DNA from: Actinoplanes oryzae
GTDB taxonomy: Bacteria; Actinomycetota; Actinomycetes; Mycobacteriales; Micromonosporaceae
Direction of reading: 5' to 3'
Length of the DNA: 64,000 nucleotides
NCBI RefSeq assembly: GCF_030757795.1
Contig: NZ_JAUQWH010000003.1
Location: 1 to 64,000 of the forward strand
The notes beneath the pieces were generated by a model. That model saw nothing but the letters and a program-made list of their open reading frames with translations, was not told the DNA's origin and made no database searches. This document shows, piece after piece, positions 28,029-37,700 of this stretch (the first letter of the stretch is position 1; every line of letters starts with the position of its first letter). Position numbers and translations under genes: made by a program.

Positions 28029-29538
28029 CTTCGTCGGCGCAGTCGATCAGGGCACGACCAGCACCCGCTTCATGATCTTCGATCACGGCGGCAACGAGGT
28101 CGCGCGTCACCAGCTGGAGCACGAGCAGATCCTGCCGCAGGCCGGGTGGGTCGAGCACAACCCGATCGAGATCGCCGAGCGGACCACCTCGGTCATCCGC
28201 ACGGCCATGCAGAAGGCCAACTTGCAGGCGACCGACCTGGCCGCCCTCGGCATCACGAACCAGCGCGAGACGACCGTGGTGTGGGACCGGCGCACCGGCC
28301 GCCCCTACTACAACGCGATCGTGTGGCAGGACACCCGTACCGACCGGATCGCCTCCGCCCTCGACCGTGACGGGCGCGGGGACGTGATCCGCCGCAAGGC
28401 CGGCCTGCCCCCGGCGACGTACTTCTCCGGCGGCAAGATCCAGTGGATCCTCGAGAACGTCGACGGGGTCCGCGAAGCGGCCGAGCGCGGCGACGCGATC
28501 TTCGGCAACACCGACAGCTGGCTGCTGTGGCACATGACCGGCGGCGTCGACGGCGGCAACCACATCACCGACGTCACCAACGCCAGCCGCACGATGCTGA
28601 TGAACCTGGAGACGCTCGACTGGGACGACGAGCTGCTCGGCTTCTTCGGCATCCCACGGCAGATGCTCCCGGAGATCCGGCCCTCGTCCGACCCCAACAC
28701 GTACGGCGTCGCGCGCTGGCCGGGCCCGCTGGGCGGCGAGGTGCCCCTGACGGGTGATCTCGGGGACCAGCAGGCGGCCACGGTGGGCCAGGTCTGCTTC
28801 AACGTCGGCGAGGCCAAGAACACGTACGGCACCGGCAACTTCATGCTGCTCAACACCGGCACCGAGCTCGTACGCTCGGAGAACGGCCTGCTCACGACGG
28901 TCTGCTACAAGTTCGGGGACGCCGCGCCGGTCTACGCCCTGGAAGGCTCGATCGCCGTGACCGGCTCGGCCGTCCAGTGGCTGCGCGACCAGCTGCACAT
29001 CATCAAGTCCGCCGACGAGAGCGAGACCCTCGCGCGGCAGGTCCAGGACAACGGCGGCGTCTACTTCGTCCCGGCGTTCTCCGGGCTCTTCGCGCCGTAC
29101 TGGCGCTCGGACGCCCGCGGCGCCATCGTGGGCCTGTCCCGCTACAACACCGACGCGCACATCGCCCGGGCCACCCTCGAGTCGATCTGCTACCAGACGC
29201 GCGACGTGGTCGACGCCATGGCGCAGGACTCGGGCGTGACGCTCGACGTGCTCAAGGTCGACGGCGGCATCACCGTCAACAACCTGTGCATGCAGATCCA
29301 GGCGGACGTCCTCGGCGTGCCGGTGAGCCGCCCGGTGGTGGCCGAGACGACCGCGCTCGGCGCCGCGTACGCGGCCGGGCTCGCCGTCGGCTTCTGGAAG
29401 TCCACCGACGAACTGCGCGAGAACTGGAACGAATCCCAGCGCTGGCAGCCCGCATGGTCGGCGGAACAGCGGGAAGACGGCTACGGACGCTGGAAGAAGG
29501 CAGTCCAGCGCACTCTCGATTGGGTCGACGTTGACTGA
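28021..29538 (+). CDS. glpK: Glycerol kinase (copy 2)
   Basis: The GTG start lies inside the end of glpF. The 505-residue product has the same motifs as copy 1 ([71 protein letters not shown]). Sequence divergence from copy 1 is moderate, with insertions such as the [10 protein letters not shown] and YGVARWPG regions, so the two are not a recent duplication. It feeds glycerol-3-phosphate to GlpD, whose TTG start overlaps its end. Confidence 0.97.
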   Translation: MADFVGAVDQGTTSTRFMIFDHGGNEVARHQLEHEQILPQAGWVEHNPIEIAERTTSVIRTAMQKANLQATDLAALGITNQRETTVVWDRRTGRPYYNAIVWQDTRTDRIASALDRDGRGDVIRRKAGLPPATYFSGGKIQWILENVDGVREAAERGDAIFGNTDSWLLWHMTGGVDGGNHITDVTNASRTMLMNLETLDWDDELLGFFGIPRQMLPEIRPSSDPNTYGVARWPGPLGGEVPLTGDLGDQQAATVGQVCFNVGEAKNTYGTGNFMLLNTGTELVRSENGLLTTVCYKFGDAAPVYALEGSIAVTGSAVQWLRDQLHIIKSADESETLARQVQDNGGVYFVPAFSGLFAPYWRSDARGAIVGLSRYNTDAHIARATLESICYQTRDVVDAMAQDSGVTLDVLKVDGGITVNNLCMQIQADVLGVPVSRPVVAETTALGAAYAAGLAVGFWKSTDELRENWNESQRWQPAWSAEQREDGYGRWKKAVQRTLDWVDVD

Positions 29539-31237
29539 CAACTCGCTCTCGCCCTCGGCGCGCGAGGCCGCCTTGACGGCCCTCGCCGACAAAGAGGTCG
29601 ACGTGCTCGTCGTGGGTGGTGGCGTGGTGGGCGCGGGATGCGCCCTCGACGCCGTCACCCGCGGCCTGTCCGTCGGCCTGGTGGAGGCGCGCGACTTCGC
29701 GTCGGGCACCTCCAGCCGGTCCAGCAAGCTCATCCACGGCGGCCTGCGCTACCTGGAGATGCTGGACTTCGGCCTGGTGCACGAGGCCCTGCGGGAACGC
29801 GGGCTGCTGCTGCAGCGGCTCGCCCCGCATCTCGTCCGCCCGGTGCCCTTCCTCTATCCGCTCAAGCACCGCGTCTGGGAGCGCCTGTACGCCGGCACCG
29901 GTGTACAGCTCTACGACCTCATGGCCAGCACGCAGAGCGGCCTCCCCCGGCACCGCAACCTCACTCGCCGCGGCGCGTTGCGGGTCGCCCCGGCGCTCAA
30001 GAAGGACGCGCTGGTCGGGGCGTTGCAGTACTACGACGCGCAGGTCGACGACGCGCGCCACACGATGTTCCTGGCGCGCACGGCGGCCGCGTACGGTGCC
30101 CACGTCGCCTCCCGCGCCCGCGTCGTCGGCTTCCTGCGCGAGGGGGAACGCGTCACCGGCGCGCGGGTGCACGACCTCGAGCACGACCGGACGTACGAGA
30201 TCCGCGCCCAGCAGGTCGTCAACGCCACCGGCGTCTGGACCGACGACACGCAGGCGCTGGTCGGCGAGCGCGGCCAGTTCCACGTGCGCGCGAGCAAGGG
30301 GATCCACCTGGTCGTGCCGCGCGACCGCATCCAGTCCAGCACGGGCCTGATCATGCGTACGCCCACCAGCGTGCTCTTCGTCATCCCCTGGGGCCGGCAC
30401 TGGATCGTCGGCACCACCGACACCGACTGGGAGCTCGACAAGGCGCACCCCGCGGCGTCGAGCACGGACATCGACTATCTGCTCGGCCAGGTCAACGAGC
30501 ATCTGGCCACGCCGCTGTCCCGCTCCGACGTGCAGGGCGTCTACGCCGGGCTGCGCCCCCTGCTCTCGGGCGAGTCGGAGTCCACCTCCCAGCTGTCCCG
30601 CGAGCACACCGTCGCCAGCCCGGTCCCCGGCCTGGTGGTCGTCGCCGGCGGCAAGTACACGACGTACCGGGTCATGGCCCGCGACGCCGTCGACGCCGCG
30701 GTCCACGGGCTCGGCCGCTCGGTCCCCCGCTCCTGCACGGAACGGGTCCCGCTGCTCGGCGCGGAGGGCTACACCGCCCTGTGGAACCGCCGCCGGGTGC
30801 TGGCCGCCGACTCCGGCCTGCACGTGGCACGCATCGAACACCTGCTCGGCCGCTACGGTTCCCTGGTCAGCGAGGTGCTCGAGCTCGTCCGCGCGGACCC
30901 GGCGCTGGGCGAGCCACTGGCGGGGGCCACCGACTACCTGCGGGCGGAAATCGCGTACGCGGCCGCCGCCGAGGGCGCCCGCCACCTGGAGGACGTCCTC
31001 ACCCGCCGCACCCGCATCTCCATCGAGACCTTCGACCGCGGCGCCGCCGCGGCCGCCCCGGCCGCCGACCTGATGGGCGACGTCCTCGGCTGGACGAAGG
31101 AGCAACGCGACCGCGAGGCGGAGCACTACCGCCTCCGCGTCGAGGCCGAACGCGCCTCCCAGGAGCAGCCCGACGACGAAACCGCGGACGCCGCCCGCCT
31201 GGGCGCCCCCGACATCGTCCCGCTCCAGACGGCCTGA
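29531..31237 (+). CDS. glpD: Aerobic glycerol-3-phosphate dehydrogenase (FAD)
   Basis: The TTG start overlaps the glpK stop by 8 bp. The 568-residue flavoprotein has the Rossmann FAD site [19 protein letters not shown], the GlpD signature [30 protein letters not shown] and [18 protein letters not shown], and the C-terminal helical GlpD domain. It oxidises glycerol-3-phosphate to dihydroxyacetone phosphate at the membrane, passing electrons to quinone. It completes the glycerol uptake-to-glycolysis pathway of this operon. Confidence 0.97.
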   Translation: MTDNSLSPSAREAALTALADKEVDVLVVGGGVVGAGCALDAVTRGLSVGLVEARDFASGTSSRSSKLIHGGLRYLEMLDFGLVHEALRERGLLLQRLAPHLVRPVPFLYPLKHRVWERLYAGTGVQLYDLMASTQSGLPRHRNLTRRGALRVAPALKKDALVGALQYYDAQVDDARHTMFLARTAAAYGAHVASRARVVGFLREGERVTGARVHDLEHDRTYEIRAQQVVNATGVWTDDTQALVGERGQFHVRASKGIHLVVPRDRIQSSTGLIMRTPTSVLFVIPWGRHWIVGTTDTDWELDKAHPAASSTDIDYLLGQVNEHLATPLSRSDVQGVYAGLRPLLSGESESTSQLSREHTVASPVPGLVVVAGGKYTTYRVMARDAVDAAVHGLGRSVPRSCTERVPLLGAEGYTALWNRRRVLAADSGLHVARIEHLLGRYGSLVSEVLELVRADPALGEPLAGATDYLRAEIAYAAAAEGARHLEDVLTRRTRISIETFDRGAAAAAPAADLMGDVLGWTKEQRDREAEHYRLRVEAERASQEQPDDETADAARLGAPDIVPLQTA

Positions 31238-31248
31238 CCCTCCCGCTG

Positions 31249-31596
31249 CTACGCGGCCCGGTCCTGGCTGCCCAGCGCGGCGACCATCTCGTCGCGCTGG
31301 GCCCGGGTCACGCTGCCGGCCAGGCGGCGCCCGTCCAGCTCCACGTCCACGGCCTCGGGTTGCCGGCTCAGCCAGGAGGCCACCACGCTGACCAGCGGGT
31401 TCAGCACGGACGACGGCACGGTGACCGCGAGGGCGTCACCGTCCTCGGGGCGCAGGGCGCGCGCGGGGGCGGGGTCCCCGGCATCATCGACGTCCATGGC
31501 GAGGATCAGCTGCTGCAGGTTGCGGGTGCGCGCGGTCAGCTGCTCGGCGTCGATCCCGGCGCCGTGGACGCGCACCTCGATCGTCAGCGGTTCCAT
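31249..31596 (-). CDS. EACC1-like (effector-associated constant component) protein
   Basis: I start at the ATG 31596, which follows AGAGG; the longer frame upstream overlaps the TetR gene. The 115-residue product has an N-terminal strand (LTIEVRVHGAGIDAEQLTAR), then VTVPSSVLNPLVSVVASWLS, VDVELDGRRLAGSVTRAQRD, which matches the layout of EACC1 proteins: acidic N-terminus, hydrophobic helix of the WL type, and a final strand plus helix. EACC1 is a constant partner of effector modules (caspase, trypsin) in predicted bacterial conflict systems. No such effector is adjacent. It lies 44 bp downstream of TetR on the same strand. Confidence 0.6.
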   Translation of the reverse strand: MEPLTIEVRVHGAGIDAEQLTARTRNLQQLILAMDVDDAGDPAPARALRPEDGDALAVTVPSSVLNPLVSVVASWLSRQPEAVDVELDGRRLAGSVTRAQRDEMVAALGSQDRAA

Positions 31597-31640
31597 CGTC
31601 GCCACCTCTTTCTGGGACATTCGGTACGGACTCGACACGC

Positions 31641-32177
31641 TCAACGAGCGACTTCCCCCCGAGGGTCCTGGCTCAGCCCCACCCGGACGATCGTGAGGGT
31701 GCGCCGCTGCAGGGTGTCGTCCCAGCCGCCGTGCAGCGCGCCCTGGCACAGGCTCGTGAGCAGCGCCATCACCTCGGCGGGCCCGACGTCGGCGCGCACC
31801 GCCCCGGCCTGCTGGGCCTGGCGGAGCAGCCGGGCGACGGCCTCCGCGAGCCCCGCCATCGCGGCGGCGAGATCAACCCCGGCGAGCGCGACGACCGTAC
31901 GCCGGGCCGCCGCGGCCGCCACCAGCTCGGCGAAGAAGATCTCCAGCCCGTCCGCCCCGGTCAGCACCCCGGCCCGGTCCAGCAGCCCGTCCAGCAGCCG
32001 CTTCATGATGGCCCGGATCAGGTCCTCCTTCGTGGCGAAGTGCCGGAACACCGTTCCCACGGCCACGCCCGCCCGCCGTGCGACGTCCTCGGTCCGGGCG
32101 GCGGCCCCGTCGGCGGCGAACACCTCCTCGGCGGCGTCGAGAATCTTGGCGCGGTTGCGTTCGGCATCGGCCCGCAT
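31641..32177 (-). CDS. TetR-family regulator
   Basis: The 178-residue protein has the TetR helix-turn-helix (RAKILDAAEEVFAADGAAAR, VARRAGVAVGTVFRHFATKE) and a variable ligand domain. GGAGGG precedes the ATG. It is divergent from an SnoaL-like gene with a clear dyad between them, and is followed by the EACC1-like gene. It likely represses the SnoaL-like gene and itself. Confidence 0.94.
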   Translation of the reverse strand: MRADAERNRAKILDAAEEVFAADGAAARTEDVARRAGVAVGTVFRHFATKEDLIRAIMKRLLDGLLDRAGVLTGADGLEIFFAELVAAAAARRTVVALAGVDLAAAMAGLAEAVARLLRQAQQAGAVRADVGPAEVMALLTSLCQGALHGGWDDTLQRRTLTIVRVGLSQDPRGEVAR

Positions 32178-32191
32178 GGATTACCCTCCGC

Positions 32192-32215
32192 TAAAGTGAG
32201 TCGTGACTCAGCTTA
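32192..32215. promoter_or_regulatory. TetR operator candidate
   Basis: TAA-N2-TGAGTC-GT-GACTCA-N2-TTA is a perfect extended inverted repeat in the 51-bp region between the divergent TetR and SnoaL-like genes. Confidence 0.65.
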
Positions 32216-32228
32216 TCGGGAGGCCGCC

Positions 32229-32630
32229 GTGACCCCACGCGAGATCTACCAGCGCATGCACGACCACTGGCTCGCCGGCGAGCCCACCTTCGACCCCGGC
32301 CTGCTCGCCGACGACGTCGTCCTCGAGTCCCCCTTCGGCCGGGCCGAGCCGATCGCCGGCCGCGACGCCGTCCTCGCCTACGTCACCGCGGGCCACGCCT
32401 CGGTGCCGTTCCACTTCGTCGGCCACCGCACGCGCGCCCTGCACGAGACCGCCGACCCGGACACGATCATCGTCGAGTACGAACTGACCGCCGCCATGAA
32501 CGACTCCGGCGCCACCGCGAGCGCCCCCTTCATCGCCGTCCTCACCGTGCGCGACGGCAAGATCGCCTGCTGGCGCGAATACCAGCACACCGCGCTGATC
32601 GCCCGGGCGATGACCGGCTCGCTGACCTGA
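32229..32630 (+). CDS. SnoaL/NTF2-like protein under TetR control
   Basis: The GTG start follows GGGAGG. The 133-residue product has the NTF2-like pattern: REIYQRMHDHWLAGEPTFDP, LLADDVVLESPFGRAEPIAG, FHFVGHRTRALHETADPDTI and ITVRDGKIACWREYQ-type C-terminus. It probably binds or converts a small molecule; the adjacent TetR and operator suggest induction by a ligand. Confidence 0.88.
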   Translation: MTPREIYQRMHDHWLAGEPTFDPGLLADDVVLESPFGRAEPIAGRDAVLAYVTAGHASVPFHFVGHRTRALHETADPDTIIVEYELTAAMNDSGATASAPFIAVLTVRDGKIACWREYQHTALIARAMTGSLT

Positions 32631-32666
32631 CACGACAGCGTCGCCGCCGTCGGCTACCGTCGCGTC

Positions 32667-33416
32667 GTGCCGGATGCCATGTTCGCCGATCGCCGGCTCG
32701 CGCCGCTCTACGACGCGTTCGACGGCGAGCGTGACGACCTCGCCGCCTATCACGCGATCGCCGACGAGCGGGGCGCCCGGCTCGTGCTCGACGTGGGGTG
32801 CGGCACGGGGTCGTTGGCGGTGCTGCTCGCCGCGCACGGCCACGCGGTCGTCGGGGTGGACCCGGCCGAGGCGTCACTGGAGGTGGCGCGGCGGAAGGAG
32901 GGGGCCGCGAAGGTCCGCTGGATCCACGGCGACGCCACGGCCCTGCCGGCGCTCGACGCGGACCTGGCGGTGATGACGGGCAATGTCGCCCAGGTGTTCC
33001 TCGCCGACGAGGACTGGGCCGCGACGCTCCGGGGCATCCGCGGTGCGCTGCGCCCGCACGGCATGCTGGTCTTCGAGACCCGGCGCCCCGGCTACCGGGC
33101 GTGGGAGGAGTGGGCCGCCGACTCCGGCCCGGTCGTGCGCGACGTGCCGGGCAGCGGACCGGTGGAGCGCCGGCTGGAGGTCGTCGACGTACGCCTCCCG
33201 CTGGTCTCCTTCCGGCACACCTTCCGCTTCCTCGCCGACGGCACCGAGATCACATCGGATTCGACCCTGCGCTTCCGGGACCGCGACGAGGTGACCGCGA
33301 CCCTGACCACCGCCGGTTATCGCGTCCTCGACGTGCGCGAGGCCCCGGACCGCCCCGGACGCGAGTTCGTCGTCCTCGCGGAGCGAGCGGGCGGCGCCGG
33401 GCTCGCAGTCCCCTGA
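32667..33416 (+). CDS. Class I SAM-dependent methyltransferase
   Basis: The 249-residue product has motif I VLDVGCGTGSLAVLLAAHGH, motif II VVGVDPAEASLEVAR and motif post-I GDATALPALDADLAVMTGN, the Rossmann-type methyltransferase fold. GTG 32667 or ATG 32676 may be used. The substrate is unknown. It stands alone between an SnoaL-like gene and a converging gene, and the neighbours give no clue. Confidence 0.92.
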   Translation: MPDAMFADRRLAPLYDAFDGERDDLAAYHAIADERGARLVLDVGCGTGSLAVLLAAHGHAVVGVDPAEASLEVARRKEGAAKVRWIHGDATALPALDADLAVMTGNVAQVFLADEDWAATLRGIRGALRPHGMLVFETRRPGYRAWEEWAADSGPVVRDVPGSGPVERRLEVVDVRLPLVSFRHTFRFLADGTEITSDSTLRFRDRDEVTATLTTAGYRVLDVREAPDRPGREFVVLAERAGGAGLAVP

Positions 33417-33498
33417 GGACAGCGGAAACGACGCCGGCCCGCCGGTGCGAGGTGGCATGATCCCCACCCCGCTCCAGCGGGCCCGGCACAGGCGATGC

Positions 33499-34647
33499 TT
33501 ACTCGTTCAGGCTGCAGGGGGCGAACTTCTCCAGGCCCTCCGGCTTGGCGGCGTGCCGGCCGATCGCGGTCTCGATCCGGTTGAGCGTCGCGACGCGCTT
33601 GTCCTCCAGCGGGCCGAGGATGGCGTTCTGGATGAAGTTCGGGCCGCCCTGGCCCTGGGTGCTGACGATGCGCGCGTTGGCCTCGGCGATCTGGGTGTCC
33701 AGCAGCGCCAGGTTGCGGCTGACCTCGTCCGCGGCCTCGGCCGGGATCGACGGCAGGCCGCTCACGGCCGGGCAGTTGACCGTGGCCACGTCGCCGCCCG
33801 CGGCGTCGCCGTCGGCGGGGTCGGCGGTCTCCACGGCGGTGGGCTCGGGCTCGGCAGCCGCGCCGCCGCCCTCGCCCAGCGAGCAGGTGGCCAGCGTGTC
33901 GACGTCCAGGACGGGCTTGGTCGCCGTACGCCCGATCGCCGTCAGCATCCGGTTGATGGTCGCGACCCGCTTGTCCTTCAGCGGCCCGAGGATGGCGTTC
34001 TGCACGAAGTTCGCGCCGCCCTCGCCCGCGCTCGTGGCGAGCCGCTTGTTCGCCTCGTCGATCTGCGTGTTGAGCAGGGCCAGGTTGCGCTCGATCTCGG
34101 CCTGCGCGGAGGCGGGCACGGCGCCCAGCTCACCGGCGACGGCCGGGCAGCTGATCGCCTGGGCGGAACCGCCGGCCTCGTTCTCCTCGGCGGGCTCGGC
34201 GGGGTCGGCCGGCGCGACCACGGTCTGCTCGGGGGTGGGCGCGGCGCCGTCCTCGTTGAGGGTGCAGGTCGCGAGCGCCTGAGTGTCCAGCTTGGGCGCC
34301 GTCGCGTGCCGCCCGATCGAGATCAGCATCCGGTCGATGGTCGAGCTGCGCTTGTCCTTCAGCGGCCCGATGACCGAGTTCTGCGCGCTGAACCCGGCCT
34401 TGCCGTTGCTCGCGGCGAGCCGCTTGTTCGCCTCGTCGATCTGCGTGTTGAGCAGCGCCAGGTTACGCTCGATCTCCGCCTGCGACTGGGCGGGGATGGT
34501 GCCCAGCTTGTCGGCCACGGCGGGACAGTTCACGGTGGGCGCGGTCTCGTCGGCCGAGGCGACGCCCAGGCCGACGCCCACCAGTGCCACGGCAACGGCC
34601 CCGACACCGGCGATCTGCCAGCGGCGGGAACTACGGGAGAAACGCAT
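33499..34647 (-). CDS. Secreted protein of three tandem ~100-aa repeats
   Basis: After a Sec signal peptide (RRWQIAGVGAVAVALVGVGL) the 382-residue protein carries three copies of one domain. Each begins NCPAV or SCPAV, contains EIERNLALLNTQIDEANKRL, then QNAILGPLKDKRVATINRML, and ends with LATCTLNE or its variants (third: FAPCSLNE). Each has two cysteines that could form one disulphide. Linkers are rich in Ala, Glu and Pro. The unit is not one I recognise; it is likely a cell-surface or secreted helical domain. The promoter lies between 34648 and 34761. Confidence 0.87.
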   Translation of the reverse strand: MRFSRSSRRWQIAGVGAVAVALVGVGLGVASADETAPTVNCPAVADKLGTIPAQSQAEIERNLALLNTQIDEANKRLAASNGKAGFSAQNSVIGPLKDKRSSTIDRMLISIGRHATAPKLDTQALATCTLNEDGAAPTPEQTVVAPADPAEPAEENEAGGSAQAISCPAVAGELGAVPASAQAEIERNLALLNTQIDEANKRLATSAGEGGANFVQNAILGPLKDKRVATINRMLTAIGRTATKPVLDVDTLATCSLGEGGGAAAEPEPTAVETADPADGDAAGGDVATVNCPAVSGLPSIPAEAADEVSRNLALLDTQIAEANARIVSTQGQGGPNFIQNAILGPLEDKRVATLNRIETAIGRHAAKPEGLEKFAPCSLNE

Positions 34648-34726
34648 GTTCGCCAGAGCCTTCCTGTCGTAGGACCTCGGCGATCAATACGGGAGCGCTT
34701 CCACAGCGGATCAGCCCCGGATCGGG

Positions 34727-34743
34727 CTTAAGCGACACTTAAG
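34727..34743. promoter_or_regulatory. Doubled CTTAAG motif upstream of the repeat-protein gene
   Basis: CTTAAG occurs at 34727-34732 and again at 34738-34743, eleven bases apart, about one helical turn, in the 114-bp gap upstream of the three-repeat gene. This AT-rich doublet stands out in GC-rich DNA and may be a regulator site. Only a suggestion. Confidence 0.3.
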
Positions 34744-34761
34744 GAAACGACCGCTGCGCTT

Positions 34762-37700
34762 TTAAGCCGAGGCTCCGCAGCGCCCCAGCACCGCCAGCAC
34801 GCCGGCCTCGACGCCGGCCACGCCGCCGAAGCGGGCGCCGCGCACGACCGACGCCCACGGCACCTCGTCCAGGAGGTCTCCCGTGATCAGGTGGTAGGTC
34901 AGGATCCGCCCGTACGCGTCCGCGACCACCAACTGGTCCGTCCCCGGCGGAATCGTGTAGTCGGTGAAGTCCGGCACGCCGCCGACCGTCCAGACCGGTC
35001 GCCCGGGATCGCCGAGGGCCACCACGCTGATCCGCGTGCCCGCACCGTCCAGCACGGCGGCGTGCGAGCCACGCTCGTTCACCACGAACGGCCGCAGCCG
35101 CCGGCCCCACCGCCACCGCGAGGTCCAGAAGTCGAGGGGGATGTGCACGGTCCGGACAGAGCCGTCGTCGAGGTCGGCGAGGTCCAGCGCGGTGGCACCG
35201 TCCATGCCGATCCGCATCAGGGTCAGCGTCCCGGGCCGGTGCGGACCGTACAGCTCCGTCGTCTCGTCGAGCAGCACGTCGTGCCGCTGGACCGGTTCGG
35301 GCGTGCCGGTGGCCGACAGCCGGAACTCGAACAGAGCGCCCCGCCACGGCGCTTCGGCCCTGGCCGGCCGGTAGGCGTAGGCGATCATCCGGCCCCGGCC
35401 GTCGGGCCCGTGCGAGATCTCCGGATACGGCAGGGTGCAGGTGCCGGCCGGGCGTCCGCCGGGATGGTCCAGGAAGTCCAGGGTGACCTCCTCGCGGCCC
35501 GCGCGCTCCAGCACCAGGAAGTCCCGGCCGCCGATGTCCACCGCCTCGGCCCAGCGGACACCGGTGTGCTCCTCCGTGCACTCGCCCGTCCGCGGGTCCA
35601 GCACGACGCAGCCGCGGAGGTCTCCGTCGGGCATGATCAGCAACCGTCCGTCCCGGAACGCCCGGACGCGCAGGACCCGGTCCGTGGTGGAGTAGACCCG
35701 CACGGGCCCGTCCGGCCCCCGGCGGAAGATCTCGTCGCGCCGGGTCAGGAGGTAACGCTCGGCCCCGGTCTCCTCGCAGAAGTACGCCACCGCGTCCCCG
35801 GCGTGGCCCACCCCCTCCGCTCCGGTCAGGTCCGCGCCGGTAAGATCGGCGCCGGTCAGCGCCACGTCGTCGAGGCGGGCACCGGCGAGCGACGCGTGGC
35901 GCAGCGAGCTGCCGGCCAGGCTCATGCCCCGCGCGCCGACGTCGGCGGCGACGAGGGCGGCCCCGTCCAGGCACGCCCCCGCGAGCGCCGCCGGGTCGAC
36001 CGCACCGATCAGCTCGACCAGGTTCGCGCCGGCCACGTCGTCCCGGTTCGCGGCCAGCAGGCTGATCAGCCGGGGCAGCGTGCCCCCGGCCACCATCGGC
36101 GCGGCCAGATCCGCGAGCGCCCGGGAGAAGCGGAACATCGCCGGCGCCTCCGGCTGCGCGAGCCGGGCGACGTCCCCGTCCATCAGCGGCAGGAAGTCGG
36201 GATCCAGGACGCCGAGCGACGCGACCAATTTGTACGCGGCGAAGAACTCCAGCAGCGACCGGTGCGCCGGGGAGTAGTTGCCGTCCGCGTCACGCACCAG
36301 CAGCGTCTGGCCCATCATGTCGTAGTGCCAGTGGTCCAGGTCGCGCTGTTCCCGCACGACCGGCCCGAACGAGGCCCGGATCCGGTCGGGGATCTCCCGG
36401 TAGTTGATCGTCATGACCGACTCGGCGAGCATGTGCCAGGACAGCTCGCACAGGAAGAAGACCTTGTCCGCCCGCGACGTGAAGGTGCGCTCCGCCCGGA
36501 TGTCGGCATCCAGCTTCTGCCGGACCGCATACAGATAGACCCGCGCGAGATCCACCCGGGCGCCCCGCGCGATCGTGGGCAGCGCCGCCAGGGTCAGCTC
36601 GGACATGACCGGCCGGCGCATCAGGTCCATGAGCCCGGGATGCGCGACCACCACGTCCCGGGTCCGCGCATCCGTCAGCCGGGAGAGCAGGCGCCCGATC
36701 TGCTCGTCGTCGAAGGGACGCAGCTCCACCACCTCGAACTGCGGCGGCTCCCCCGTCAGCGCGGCCGTCGACGCCGCCAGCCGCGCGCCGAGCACAGAGC
36801 GGCCCTCCCGCGCCTCGGGGAAGTGCTCGGTGCGACAGGTGAGCAGCACCTTCGATCCGGGTACGACCGCCCGCGCGAGCTCCCAGAAGTTGTTGATCAT
36901 CGCCTGCCGGTCGACCCGGGCGGCCATCTCGTCGAAGCCGTCGAAGATCAGCAGCAGCCGGCCGAGCCGGTTGAGCGTCTCGAAGACGCGGTAGCCGTCC
37001 GGCAGGATCTCGTGCTTGCGGAAGAAGAACTCGGAGAACAGCGACTCCACCGACACCGCCTTGGCGTAGTCGCGCAGCGGTACGACCAGCGGCAGCCGGG
37101 GGCGCTTACGGCCGGCGTCCCGCGCGGCCCGCCACTGCTGCGCCAGCGTCCACGCGAAGTGCAGGCAGAACCAGCTCTTCCCGGTCCCGAACTCGCCGAG
37201 CACCGACAGGTGCTCCTTGCTGTCGTCGTCCAGCCACCGCCCGGCACAGCCGTCGAGCCCGCCCTCGGTCCACGGGTAGATGCTGGTCGCGGCCACCTGC
37301 CGGGTCCGGTCGTCGACCTCCTCCTTCGCGCAGCTGAGCGGCACGTAGCGCTCCTCCAGGCGCCGCGCGCGCACCTCGGCCTCCAGCCATTCCAGGTACG
37401 GCGAGAAGTCCGCCCGCTCGTCGATCAGCTCGTCGAACGTGTAGCAGAAGACCGCGTCCGTCGCCGCCGCCCGCGCGGCCGGGCTGATCCGCTGCGGCGC
37501 CACGGCCCACGCCTCGGTGGCACTGTGCGCCACGCGCAGTTCGTGCATGCGCGCGATGTCCGGTGCGCTCAACTCGCCACCGACGCCGCGCACGACCACC
37601 GTGTCGTAACCGCGGCGCGCCGGCACCCGCACCAGCCAGACGAATTCGTCCGGCCCGGCGGAGACCTCCGCCGTAATGCGGTACTCGACGGCGGCGAACC

